Shown in pieces: positions 1-6,924 of a DNA stretch of 15,593 nucleotides. Made by a program: the position numbers and the translations under genes. Each line of letters begins with the position of its first letter. Position 1 is the stretch's first letter. A model generated the notes under the pieces. That model ran no database searches. It worked only from the letters and a program-made list of their open reading frames with translations, and had not been told where the DNA came from. The stretch comes from UBA7672 sp034439955 (GTDB taxonomy: Bacteria > Pseudomonadota > Alphaproteobacteria > Caulobacterales > Hyphomonadaceae): the NCBI GenBank assembly GCA_034439955.1, contig JAWXBJ010000016.1, positions 1 through 15,593 of the forward strand, given 5' to 3'.

Positions 1-6
1 CACGAT

Positions 7-32
7 CGATTTGGATCGAATTATCCAAATCG
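7..32. promoter_or_regulatory. Operator-like 10-bp inverted repeat at left edge
   Basis: Perfect inverted repeat CGATTTGGAT / ATCCAAATCG with a 6-nt spacer (CGAATT). It is AT-rich compared with its surroundings. On the - strand it overlaps a GATAAT hexamer (20-25) that resembles a -10 box, although the hexamer 17 nt upstream is a poor -35. This is the usual architecture of a repressor-controlled promoter, here for a leftward gene beyond the window. The repeat is seen directly; the regulatory role is inferred. Confidence 0.4.
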
Positions 33-71
33 TGAATCGTGCTCTACACTTCGAGTGAGAGACGGATTCAC

Positions 72-108
72 GCTTCAGGTCGAAGCAAGAAGCGCTTCCA
101 CCTGAAGC
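72..108. repeat. Stem-loop 3' of the SDR gene
   Basis: Inverted repeat GCTTCAGGT (72-80) / ACCTGAAGC (100-108). Its 19-nt loop contains a smaller palindrome, GAAGCGCTTC (89-98). It lies about 65 bp past the SDR stop codon on the - strand and could end or stabilise that transcript. No T-run follows on the - strand, so an intrinsic terminator is not supported. The rest of 1-172 shows no gene. Confidence 0.4.
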
Positions 109-172
109 GATCCGGCTCTACGCGGACTGACTCCCTTCGTTGGGGCTGAGGATACGGGGGCGCGAGCCCGTG

Positions 173-955
173 CTATCTCGGCGCCATGCGGATGCCGCCG
201 TCGAGGCGGACGCATTCGCCGTTGAAGTATGCGTTCTCGATCATCTGCAGGGCCAGGCTGGCGTATTCCACCGGATTGCCAAGGCGCCTGGGGTTGAGGA
301 CGGTGGCCGAGAGCGCGTCCTTGACCGGCGCCGGAAGGCCCGCGAGCAGGGGCGTGTTGAAAAGACCCGGCAGGATGGTGTTGACGCGGATCGCCTCGGT
401 CGAGAGGTCGCGTGCGATCGGCAGGGTCATGCCGACGACGCCGCCCTTGGATGCGGAGTAGGCGGCCTGGCCGATCTGGCCGTCCTCGGCCGCGACGCTG
501 GCGGTGTTGACGATGGCGCCGCGTTCGCCGCCGTCCATGACGTCGAGGGTGAGCATGCCGGCTGCGGATTTCGCGATGCAGCGGAATGTACCGACGAGAT
601 TGATCTGGATGATCCTGTCGAACTGGTCGAGCGGGAAAGCCTTGATCTCGCCGGTCTCCCGGTTTCGGCCGGCGGTCTTGAAGGCGTTGCCGGTTCCGGC
701 GCAGTTGACGAGGATGCGCTCCTGGTCCTGGGCGGCGCGGGCCTTGACGAATCCTGCGTCCACGGACGCCTCGTCGGTGACGTTGACCTTGCAGAAGAGC
801 GCGCCGGTATCGGCGGCGAAGGCCTCGCCGGTTTTTTCGTTGAAGTCGAAGATGGCGACCCTGACGCCTCGATCCCGCAAGGCGCGGACGGTCGCGCCGC
901 CAAGGCCGGAGGCGCCGCCTGTGACGATGGCGGAAATGCTGGCGTCGAGCTTCAT
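173..955 (-). CDS. SDR family 3-hydroxyacyl-CoA dehydrogenase (type II-like)
   Basis: A 260-aa classical short-chain dehydrogenase/reductase. Visible motifs: Rossmann TGGASGLG (12-19), Asp37 at the end of beta-2 (typical of NAD(H) preference), Asp61, NCAG (84-87), and catalytic Asn119, Ser153, Tyr166 and Lys170. The run around Tyr166 (GQAAYSASKGG, then GMTLPIARDL) is characteristic of the HSD17B10-like 3-hydroxyacyl-CoA dehydrogenase branch, so the probable reaction is NAD-dependent oxidation of 3-hydroxyacyl-CoA in fatty-acid or branched-chain amino-acid breakdown; substrate is not provable from sequence. The ATG is preceded by AGGAA at good spacing; the stop is TAG. It follows the lipoprotein hydrolase gene on the same strand after 110 bp. 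It has no known role in GTA biology and is part of cargo block A. Confidence 0.85.
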   Translation of the reverse strand: MKLDASISAIVTGGASGLGGATVRALRDRGVRVAIFDFNEKTGEAFAADTGALFCKVNVTDEASVDAGFVKARAAQDQERILVNCAGTGNAFKTAGRNRETGEIKAFPLDQFDRIIQINLVGTFRCIAKSAAGMLTLDVMDGGERGAIVNTASVAAEDGQIGQAAYSASKGGVVGMTLPIARDLSTEAIRVNTILPGLFNTPLLAGLPAPVKDALSATVLNPRRLGNPVEYASLALQMIENAYFNGECVRLDGGIRMAPR

Positions 956-1040
956 GGTGCGTTCCTCGCGGGGTGACGTGGTCGGCGTGTTTAGGACGCG
1001 AACTCCGAGCGGACCAGCCGTGACGTGAGGTCACCGGCAT

Positions 1041-1058
1041 GCCGGGCTGGCGCCCGGC
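1041..1058 (-). terminator. Possible hairpin after the hydrolase gene
   Basis: GCCGGG (1041-1046) / CCCGGC (1053-1058) with a 6-nt loop, 8 bp past the hydrolase TAA on the - strand. A 12-bp palindrome CCGGCATGCCGG (1034-1045) overlaps it. No T-tract follows, so this is a weak terminator candidate. The remainder of 956-1065 shows only the SDR ribosome binding site. Confidence 0.25.
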
Positions 1059-1065
1059 GCGCCAT

Positions 1066-2394
1066 TTACAGGCCAGACGGCGTGACGGCTGCGCGACCAT
1101 AGGGCGGGGCTGGAAGCGTGCTGTCGCGAGCCCAGTCGGCTACCATGCGGAAGTAACCGTCGGCGTACCGAGTGGAGATACGTTCATCCGTCGCGCCTTT
1201 TTCGAATTCCAGCATGCCATGTTCGGTGTCCGGGAATTCGGCGAGCGTGATGGGTCGGCCTTCGTGCGACAGGGCGAGGAGACGGCGGCGTGTTTCATCG
1301 ATGGGAGCTTCTGTGTCGGCGCCTGCGAGGATCCAGAGCATCGGAACATCGAGCATGCGCAAGACAGGAAGAGGATCGTGACGCCACGTCGTGCCCTGGT
1401 TACGTGACGGACCGCCGATGCGCAGCAGCCATGGCGGATAGGCGGCGATCTCGCCCGTGAACTCGCCCTTCGCATGGGTGAACCACGGCGCTTTCCGGTG
1501 ACGTTTCTTCAGGCGTTCGAGGTGGTCGAAGCCAGAATCGAAGTTGGAGGCCATGACTTCGCCTGCTGCGTCGGCAAGTTGGCCAGCGGCCGCCTGTTCA
1601 TCAGGACCGTAGCCCGCGCGGGCGACGTCCTGGATGGTCTGCGCACGGTTCTCCGCCAGTGGATTTTCGGCGAGGCCGTAGCCGACTATGACGAAATCAA
1701 CGGGCGCCAATTGCGCTGCCAGGGGAGCGACCCAGCCACCCTGGCTGGAGCCGTGCAGGCCGATGCGCGAGGCGCGGGCGCCTGCGAGGCGGCGTGCTTC
1801 GGCGACAGCTGCCGCGGCGTCGGCGGCGAGAAGGTCGAAGTCCTGCGTGTACTTGCCGGTCGATGCGCCGGTGCCGCGCTTGTCGTAGACGAAGACGCCA
1901 ACGCCAAGCGCGGGCGCCATCTGCTGGAACATGTTGAAGCTGGTGGCGGCGTCGCGTTCGGAGCCGTGGACTTCGACAAGCACCGGGACAGGATCGTCGC
2001 CCGGAGGCATAACGAGCTTGCCTGCCAAAATTTCACCTTTGCCTTGAAAGGTCGTGACCGTCTGCAGGAAGGCGAGGCGGGTTGCCGGCTGCCCGTCGAA
2101 GGTGACGAGGCCTCTCGTGCAGTCGCCGAAGGCGACCGGAGTTACATCGACCCGATCTGTCCAGCCGGTTGTGCCCCGCCAGTTCTCGCCATCGCGCAAG
2201 AGTTTTCCGGCGCGGCCATCTTCCAGTCGCCAGCGCAGACCGCCGGTGGGAATTTCGGACATCGTGACCGTCCGTCCGTTTTCGAGACGCCAGGCGCCGG
2301 TCTGACAGCCGAATGGTTCGACGGGCGCGGCGGCGCGCGCGGCGCATCCCGCGAGCACGAGGCTTGCGCAGAAAGCTGTAAAAGTCCGTTGCAT
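1066..2394 (-). CDS. Lipoprotein alpha/beta hydrolase (dienelactone/S15-like)
   Basis: 442 aa from the chosen ATG, which gives a textbook lipoprotein signal: MQRT, a hydrophobic stretch, then lipobox L14-A15-G16-C17. The reading frame stays open further upstream, but those starts have no signal peptide and would run antisense into g6. An N-terminal region of about 110 residues, probably beta-rich, precedes an alpha/beta-hydrolase domain: oxyanion-type HG (143-144), nucleophile elbow G-S-S217-Q-G, probable acid Asp360, and His392 (DTEHGM). The substrate is unknown; esterase or peptidase activity on the outer face of the cell is the family expectation. It is divergent from g6 with 120 bp between starts. 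The Shine-Dalgarno is weak. Part of cargo block A. Confidence 0.8.
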   Translation of the reverse strand: MQRTFTAFCASLVLAGCAARAAAPVEPFGCQTGAWRLENGRTVTMSEIPTGGLRWRLEDGRAGKLLRDGENWRGTTGWTDRVDVTPVAFGDCTRGLVTFDGQPATRLAFLQTVTTFQGKGEILAGKLVMPPGDDPVPVLVEVHGSERDAATSFNMFQQMAPALGVGVFVYDKRGTGASTGKYTQDFDLLAADAAAAVAEARRLAGARASRIGLHGSSQGGWVAPLAAQLAPVDFVIVGYGLAENPLAENRAQTIQDVARAGYGPDEQAAAGQLADAAGEVMASNFDSGFDHLERLKKRHRKAPWFTHAKGEFTGEIAAYPPWLLRIGGPSRNQGTTWRHDPLPVLRMLDVPMLWILAGADTEAPIDETRRRLLALSHEGRPITLAEFPDTEHGMLEFEKGATDERISTRYADGYFRMVADWARDSTLPAPPYGRAAVTPSGL

Positions 2395-2431
2395 GATCTG
2401 TCGGTCCGCTTCGCCCTCGATGTCAGCCTGT

Positions 2432-2454
2432 CCATAGGGCGCTGACCGCGTCAA
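2432..2454 (-). promoter_or_regulatory. Candidate promoter for the lipoprotein hydrolase
   Basis: On the - strand, TTGACG (2454-2449) is followed after about 11 nt by CCTATGG. This partly fits the alphaproteobacterial housekeeping pattern TTGACG-N10-14-gCTAnA. It would give a 5' leader of about 30 nt. No comparable + strand promoter for g6 was found in 2395-2514. Confidence 0.3.
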
Positions 2455-2514
2455 CGCCGGGACGCTGGAGTTTCCACCGGGCGCCTGCCCGCCGGTCCAG
2501 AAAAGGAAAACGCA

Positions 2515-3087
2515 ATGCATGTGACGACGCTGGTTGCGCCAGCGGCCGAGCCCCTGGGCCTGGCCGAGGCGAAAGCCTATCTGCGGATCGGCTTTGAGGG
2601 CGAGGACAGCCTGGTGACGACCCTGATCGCAGGCGCGCGATCCCGGATCGAGAGCGCGGCCGGTCTTGCCCTGGTTTCCCGCAGCCTTCGCGTGACGATG
2701 AGCTGCTGGCCAGCGGGTTCTGTGGAACGGCGCGAGATTCGACTGCCCGTGCGGCCGGCCGGGGCGCTTGCGGCCGTGCGGGTTTACCCCCTGGCTGGCG
2801 TTGCTGAAACGGTCACCGACCGCTTCACGCTGGAGCCGGGGCGATCGGCCCGGCTGGTCTGGACCGGCGGGGCGTTTCCGTGGCCCGGGCGCAAGACGGG
2901 CGGGATCGAGATTGACTACACTGCGGGTTTTGGCGCGACGGCGAGCGAGGTCCCCGAAGGGCTGAGGCTGGCGGTCAGGCGGCTGGTCGCGCACGCCTAT
3001 CATGCGCGCGACGCCGAGACGCTTGCGGGAGCATTGCCGGAGGATGTCGCCGGCCTGATGGCGCCCTGGCGCAGGGTGGGGCTGTGA
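2515..3087 (+). CDS. GTA head-tail connector (adaptor), RcGTA gp6-like
   Basis: 190 aa, phage gp6-like head-tail connector family (phiE125 gp8 type). The N-terminal LAEAKAYLRI (16-25), followed by an acidic helix, is the family signature, as is the late YTAGFG strand motif before a C-terminal helical segment. In RcGTA this protein forms the adaptor ring joining portal to tail. The ATG has a good AAGG ribosome binding site. It is the first GTA gene in the window; capsid gene g5 would normally precede it, but a - strand hydrolase is found there instead. Its GTGA end overlaps the start of g8 by 4 bp, so the two are translationally coupled and no gene can fit between them. Confidence 0.85.
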   Translation: MHVTTLVAPAAEPLGLAEAKAYLRIGFEGEDSLVTTLIAGARSRIESAAGLALVSRSLRVTMSCWPAGSVERREIRLPVRPAGALAAVRVYPLAGVAETVTDRFTLEPGRSARLVWTGGAFPWPGRKTGGIEIDYTAGFGATASEVPEGLRLAVRRLVAHAYHARDAETLAGALPEDVAGLMAPWRRVGL

Positions 3088-3494
3088 GCGCGGGCGCGGA
3101 GGCGGCGCTGGAGGACGCGGTGATGGCGAGGCTGGCGGGGGACGCCGGCGTCAAGGTCGTCCTGGGCGATCCGGTGCGGGTGCTGGCGCAGGCGAGCGCG
3201 CGACCGGCCTATCCCTATCTGGAGGTGGTACGCCACGAGAGCGTGGCGGGAGGCGGTGCGGCGGCGGACAGCAGCGAACACCGGCTCGATCTGGCTGTTG
3301 TCGCCCGCGACGGCGGACGGGACGAGGCGCGAGAGGCGCTGGCCGCCGTGCGCGCGGCGCTTGCGGGAACTGCGCTCGGGATGACGGGGCATCGGTGCGT
3401 GCTGTTGCTGCCGGTGTTTGCGGATCTCACGCCAGCAAGGTCTGGCGGATATCGCGCGCTGCTTCGGATGAAGGCGGTGGTGGAGGCGGCGTAA
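3084..3494 (+). CDS. GTA tail terminator, DUF3168 (RcGTA gp8-like)
   Basis: 136 aa starting with GTG inside the GTGA overlap with g6. Length and pattern fit DUF3168 (tail completion/terminator): an N-terminal helix, DPVRVLAQ, a PYLEV strand, then a central strand with charged residues and a closing LLRMKAVVEA strand. In RcGTA gp8 caps the tail tube and joins it to the head. In RcGTA it follows g7 (stopper); here it directly follows g6. It ends in TAA, 16 bp from the stop of the convergent lipoprotein gene, so the GTA segment is broken here. Confidence 0.8.
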   Translation: MSAGAEAALEDAVMARLAGDAGVKVVLGDPVRVLAQASARPAYPYLEVVRHESVAGGGAAADSSEHRLDLAVVARDGGRDEAREALAAVRAALAGTALGMTGHRCVLLLPVFADLTPARSGGYRALLRMKAVVEAA

Positions 3495-3510
3495 CTGCGC
3501 CGACTGTGAT

Positions 3511-4503
3511 TCAGTTCGGCGTCAGGAATTCGTACAGCGTGGAGGCATCGTCGTCGGGCATGAACCAGCCGCGCAGACCGGAGGGTGAGGCCTCGAACCA
3601 GGCGGGGTTCTGGGTCATCGACCGGCCGCTCGGCGACCAAAGAAGGATGGGCGTCTGCCAGAGCGGACGGAAGTCCGCGAGGTCGATGAGTTCGGCGCCG
3701 CCGAGGGAGAGGTTGCCCGCGGGTGTCGCGTAGCTGGAGAGGCCGGTGCAAAGCATAAGGCGGTCGCCGGCGGCGTGGCAGTCCTGCCAGGCGATGAAGT
3801 GGGAGCGGACCTTGCCTGCTGGAACCGTGTTGGCGGCGTCGGCAGGCGAGACCGAGCTATCCGGCTGCAGGGGCCAGCGGTAAATGCGCGCCGCGCCCCA
3901 GCTGACGCCGACGAGCGCGCTGCCCGCGACGTCATGGACGATGGCGCCGATATGGTCAGGAAAACGGAACACCTCCACGGCTTCCAGCGTCTTTGCATCG
4001 ACGCGGTAGATGATGCTGGCGCTGTCGGGGCGATACTCGGCGACGGGGACCCAGATGTGTCGGCCGTCGAAATCAATGCCGCCGGGATGATAGATGTCGC
4101 CCTCGCCCAGGAGGATGTCGGCCTTGAGCGCGCCATCGGCTCCCAACTTGAAGAGGTGTCCGCGCCCCTCGCCTGCGTCGCGGTCCATGCCGCCCACCGG
4201 CGCGGGAAAGCGCTGCGTGGAGCGGAGTATCTCGACCGAGGAGACGAACCAGTCGCCATGCGCGCGGACCATGCCTTGTGGATGATGGGTATCGAAATTG
4301 AGCTGTGTTGCCGAGACGGGCGACCATTGCGTGGCGCGGTCGAGCGACATGATGGCGGCGGCCAGGCCGATGCTGCGAGAGTCTCCAACGCGTACGGTCT
4401 CTTGCGAACGTTGGGGGGCTTCGTCCCTGAACGGGGGACGAGCTGGCGCTGACGCGCAGGCGGCGAGGACGAGCAGGGCGAAGCTGGCAGGGATGAGTTT
4501 CAT
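3511..4503 (-). CDS. Lipoprotein, probable beta-propeller (DUF6454-like)
   Basis: 330 aa from an ATG that yields a clear lipoprotein signal (hydrophobic 4-15, lipobox L13-A14-A15-C16). Starts further upstream in the same frame would place the signal inside the protein. The mature region is rich in strand-turn repeats with conserved-looking HPQG (74-77), HPGG (139-142) and HD (190-191), resembling a propeller-type secreted protein. I associate it with DUF6454 from memory, so that label is tentative; no enzyme activity is claimed. It converges on g8 with 16 bp between stops and lies 166 bp downstream of the SRPBCC operon on the same strand, separated by a palindromic element. Confidence 0.6.
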   Translation of the reverse strand: MKLIPASFALLVLAACASAPARPPFRDEAPQRSQETVRVGDSRSIGLAAAIMSLDRATQWSPVSATQLNFDTHHPQGMVRAHGDWFVSSVEILRSTQRFPAPVGGMDRDAGEGRGHLFKLGADGALKADILLGEGDIYHPGGIDFDGRHIWVPVAEYRPDSASIIYRVDAKTLEAVEVFRFPDHIGAIVHDVAGSALVGVSWGAARIYRWPLQPDSSVSPADAANTVPAGKVRSHFIAWQDCHAAGDRLMLCTGLSSYATPAGNLSLGGAELIDLADFRPLWQTPILLWSPSGRSMTQNPAWFEASPSGLRGWFMPDDDASTLYEFLTPN

Positions 4504-4582
4504 GGCGATGCCTGTGTGAGCAGACGGGGCAGGATGGCATAGGGCGGCGGTCTGACAGTTTTGTGGAGCGGGTGCGGCGGGG

Positions 4583-4650
4583 TAGGGGGAAGTCCTTTGT
4601 GCCTGCCCCCATCCCCCCTTCGGGGTACTTCCCCCGCTCCGCAGGGGAAG
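4583..4650. repeat. Palindromic intergenic element
   Basis: Compact set of nested inverted repeats: GGGGGAAGT (4585-4593) / ACTTCCCCC (4627-4635), CCCC-TTC-GGGG (4615-4625) and CTTCCCC (4628-4634) / GGGGAAG (4644-4650). The alternative pairings are mutually exclusive. It lies between the last SRPBCC gene and the lipoprotein gene and could end or attenuate - strand transcription. It is distinct in sequence from the repeats at 7384-7494 and 9031-9099. Confidence 0.6.
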
Positions 4651-4669
4651 AGAATGTCGGCGGCAGTGA

Positions 4670-5122
4670 TCACGCCAGCAAGTTCGAGAGGACGCCGAGC
4701 ATTTTTTCCCAGCTGGTGCGGGCACGATCGATGAAGGTGGCCCATTCGGGGGCCATTTCGTGGGTGAGGGTGATGGTGCAGCCGTCTGCGGTGGGCGCTA
4801 TATCGATGGCGACGGTGGAGCCGTTGGTGTCGGGCGCAATCGCCCAGGTGAAGACGATGCGCGTGGGGCGAACAAGTTCGAGGTAGGTTCCGACATGGTC
4901 GATGTCGTCGCTCCCGCCTGTCTGGTTGAGGCGCCGGACCTTGTAGGAGAAGGTTGCGCCCACTCTCGGATCATTCCGGATGTGGAGGATCTCCTCCTCG
5001 CGCAGGAGCGGTCCGAACATGAAGCGCGCGATCATGTCGGGATCGAGGATGGCGTCGTAGACGCGCTCAGGGGAAGCGCTGATCTTCTGGACTGCGATGG
5101 CGACGGGACTGGGCGTTGGCAT
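4670..5122 (-). CDS. SRPBCC (AHSA1-like) protein 4
   Basis: 150 aa, START/AHSA1-type fold: N-terminal strand, ASPERVYDAILDPDMIARFMFG helix region, central strands around the GATFSYKV and GTYLELV segments, and a long C-terminal helix ending SWEKMLGVLSNLLA. Start chosen at the ATG because AAGGA lies 9 nt upstream; a TTG six bases earlier is too close to it. The ATG is 2 bp past the stop of the preceding SRPBCC gene, implying coupling. Most divergent of the four paralogs here (no Trp pair at the helix end). Such proteins bind small hydrophobic ligands; the ligand is unknown. Stop TGA. Confidence 0.8.
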   Translation of the reverse strand: MPTPSPVAIAVQKISASPERVYDAILDPDMIARFMFGPLLREEEILHIRNDPRVGATFSYKVRRLNQTGGSDDIDHVGTYLELVRPTRIVFTWAIAPDTNGSTVAIDIAPTADGCTITLTHEMAPEWATFIDRARTSWEKMLGVLSNLLA

Positions 5123-5124
5123 GA

Positions 5125-5589
5125 TCAATGGTCCTTCGGCCAGGTGGCGGTCTCGGCTATGGCCTCGCCGGTTTCCAGCAGGCTCTTGAGGCTGGCGAGC
5201 AAATGGGGCCAGCCTTCCGACACGGCGCCGATCACTTTCGAATTCGGCGTTTGCGTTTCGTGGGTGAGGGTGAGCTTGACCGAGGAACCCGCCGGCTCGA
5301 GATCGTAGGTCAGGGTCGAGTGGCCCTCGGCCTTCATGTCCGGCTGGAACTCGACGCGCCAGGTAAGGACAAGGCGGCGGGGACGATCGATTTCAAGAAT
5401 TTCGCCGGCGTCGCCGACACGGCCGTCGGGGATCATGTTTTTCCATTCGGCGCCGGGCGTCCAGTCGGACACCTGGGTCATGCCGGCCCACCAGAGGCGC
5501 GTGAACTCCGGTTCGGTCAGCGCCGACCAGAGCCGGTCGGGCGTGGTGCGGATGTAGGTGACGTAGACGAAGCGGGATTGCGCGGTCAT
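5125..5589 (-). CDS. SRPBCC (AHSA1-like) protein 3
   Basis: 154 aa beginning MTAQSRF at an ATG that overlaps the stop of the upstream paralog (ATGA); a longer in-frame extension would overlap that gene and was rejected. Recognisable AHSA1 landmarks: FVYVTYIRTTPDRLWSAL, LWWAGM, a central VLTWRVEF strand and the C-terminal GWPHLLASLKSLLETG helix. It is third of four SRPBCC genes after arsR. Function is probably ligand binding or a stress-linked hydrophobic-pocket role; nothing in the sequence fixes it. Confidence 0.82.
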   Translation of the reverse strand: MTAQSRFVYVTYIRTTPDRLWSALTEPEFTRLWWAGMTQVSDWTPGAEWKNMIPDGRVGDAGEILEIDRPRRLVLTWRVEFQPDMKAEGHSTLTYDLEPAGSSVKLTLTHETQTPNSKVIGAVSEGWPHLLASLKSLLETGEAIAETATWPKDH

Positions 5590-6071
5590 GCCTTTGACAC
5601 CTCGCCTTGTCTCGCAAATGGCATGTGCTCGACGCCTTCGAGAACGGATTTCAGACCGGACAGGATCGCCGGCCATCCGCCTGAGACGCCCTTGCGAACG
5701 GCGCTGTCACGTTTGAAGTTCGAGTGGATCAGTGTGAGTTTCGTCCAGCCGTCGTAGACTTCGATGCGGTGTTCGACCTGCGTGTAACCCTCATCATGCT
5801 GGGGGCCGGGGCTTCCGCTTCGGAAGGTATAGACGAGGCGATTGGGCGGGTCGGATTCGAGAACTTCACCCTCGATATCGACTTCGCCATTGCGCACGTA
5901 GCGGATGGACGAGCCGGGTTTGAAGTCGCTGTCGTGGCGCGTGTTCCACCACCAGGCGCGTTCTGTCTTGTTGTCAACAAGGGCGGCCCAGACCTTTTCG
6001 GGCGGGGCGGCGATGTAGACGACGTAGACGAAATCGGGATCGCTCTCTGCGTGTGGTTTGGGAGCGGGCAT
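5586..6071 (-). CDS. SRPBCC (AHSA1-like) protein 2
   Basis: 161 aa; ATG preceded by AGGAG at 8 nt. AHSA1-type signature: FVYVVYIAAPPEKVWAAL, ERAWWWN, VYTFRSG and the final GWPAILSGLKSVLEG helix. It is 30 bp downstream of SRPBCC protein 1 and overlaps protein 3 by 4 bp. Its similarity to proteins 1 and 3 at both ends points to tandem duplication within the operon. Confidence 0.82.
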   Translation of the reverse strand: MPAPKPHAESDPDFVYVVYIAAPPEKVWAALVDNKTERAWWWNTRHDSDFKPGSSIRYVRNGEVDIEGEVLESDPPNRLVYTFRSGSPGPQHDEGYTQVEHRIEVYDGWTKLTLIHSNFKRDSAVRKGVSGGWPAILSGLKSVLEGVEHMPFARQGEVSKA

Positions 6072-6101
6072 CAGGTTTCTCCTGCGTGTGAATGGATAGT
6101 G

Positions 6102-6584
6102 TCAGGCGGGCTGGGGGAGCGGGGCGCCGGTTTCAAGGAGGGACTTGAGGCTGGAGAGCGTGAAGCTCCAGCCATTGCGGCCCATGGCGAGATCGTCGTC
6201 GGATGGTGTCGGAATGTCGTAGTTGAGGACGGTGACGGCGCTGACCTCGCCCTGACCGTCGATGAGGTATTCGACATGGCCGGGCAGCGTGTCGGGATCG
6301 GAGAGTTCGCCCCAGGAGACGAGCAGGCGTTGGGGCGCCTCGACCGCGAGCACCTCGCCGGCGACGATGGGCTGGCCGGACGGGTTGAGCAGGCGGATGG
6401 CGCCGCCGACATGGAGTTCGACGTCGGTGTCGTGGAAGAAGAGCCGGCTGGTTTCGCGCGACGTCAGAGCGGACCAGATCTGCTGCGGCGTCGCGCGGAT
6501 GTAGATGACGCAGATGGTGTGCGGACGCCCGGGGGCGCCGACCCCGAGATTGAACAGCGTATCGTCGAGCGGTTGGCGGGTCAT
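6102..6584 (-). CDS. SRPBCC (AHSA1-like) protein 1
   Basis: 160 aa; ATG overlaps the arsR stop (ATGA), the standard layout of an ArsR-SRPBCC pair. Motifs: VIYIRATPQQIWSAL, LFFHDTDVE, LLVSWGELS and C-terminal NGWSFTLSSLKSLLETG. As first gene after the regulator it is the most likely original partner, the three following paralogs being expansions. Ligand unknown. Confidence 0.82.
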   Translation of the reverse strand: MTRQPLDDTLFNLGVGAPGRPHTICVIYIRATPQQIWSALTSRETSRLFFHDTDVELHVGGAIRLLNPSGQPIVAGEVLAVEAPQRLLVSWGELSDPDTLPGHVEYLIDGQGEVSAVTVLNYDIPTPSDDDLAMGRNGWSFTLSSLKSLLETGAPLPQPA

Positions 6585-6889
6585 TGCGACTCCAGCTTTC
6601 TCTTCAGGTCGATGAGGGCGTTGACCCTGGTGCGTTCGAACTTCCTGATCCAGCGGTTAGCGATCTCCGCGATCGGAACCGGGTTGAGATAGTGAAGTTT
6701 CTCACGCCCCCGTTTCACGGTCGCGACAAGGTTGGCGTCTTCCAGAATGGTCAGATGCTTCGAAACGGCCTGACGCGTGGTCGTCAGCCCCCCGCACAGC
6801 TCGTTCAGGGTCTGGCCGTTGCGGGCGCGGAGACTGTCGAGCAGGGCGCGCCGGCTTTCGTCCGCGAGGGCCCGGAAGACCTGATCCAT
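6581..6889 (-). CDS. ArsR-family transcriptional regulator
   Basis: 102 aa, MDQVFRALADESRRALLDSL, then a winged helix-turn-helix with recognition helix TTTRQAVSKHLTILEDANLV and wing VKRGREKLHYLNP. There is no ELCVCDL-type metal site, so it belongs to the non-metal ArsR subgroup that typically sits beside SRPBCC genes. An in-frame ATG 30 nt upstream lies inside the promoter and operator and was rejected. The chosen ATG has no Shine-Dalgarno and falls about 7 nt after the -10, implying a leaderless mRNA. The 9-bp palindrome in its promoter suggests autorepression. Heads the five-gene operon of block B and is divergent from g9. Confidence 0.88.
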   Translation of the reverse strand: MDQVFRALADESRRALLDSLRARNGQTLNELCGGLTTTRQAVSKHLTILEDANLVATVKRGREKLHYLNPVPIAEIANRWIRKFERTRVNALIDLKRKLESQ

Positions 6890-6896
6890 ACGGGTA

Positions 6897-6924
6897 AATA
6901 TGCAACCAAGTGGTTGCATGTCAA
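6897..6924 (-). promoter_or_regulatory. arsR promoter (sigma70-like)
   Basis: On the - strand, a perfect -35 TTGACA (6924-6919) and, 16 nt on, CATATT (6902-6897) as -10; TATTTA with an 18-nt spacer is an alternative. The predicted start point is at or within a base or two of the arsR ATG. The palindrome 6900-6919 fills the spacer. Confidence 0.7.
6900..6919. promoter_or_regulatory. ArsR operator palindrome
   Basis: Perfect inverted repeat ATGCAACCA / TGGTTGCAT with a 2-nt centre (AG). It occupies the whole space between -35 and -10 of the arsR promoter, so a bound dimer would block polymerase. It is also 44 bp upstream of the g9 ATG, within the only intergenic space available for a g9 promoter. 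The palindrome is seen; the binding partner is inferred from position. Confidence 0.7.

Noticed and set aside
1474..2445. + strand open frame of 323 codons opposite the lipoprotein hydrolase
   Set aside because: Antisense shadow without family motifs; the - strand frame has a lipobox and catalytic triad.
2395..3003. N-terminal extension of the lipoprotein hydrolase across g6
   Set aside because: Would bury the signal peptide and run antisense to the connector gene.
5724..6692. + strand open frame of 322 codons across the SRPBCC genes
   Set aside because: Crosses several coupled - strand genes with clear family motifs; no ribosome binding site or recognisable domain.
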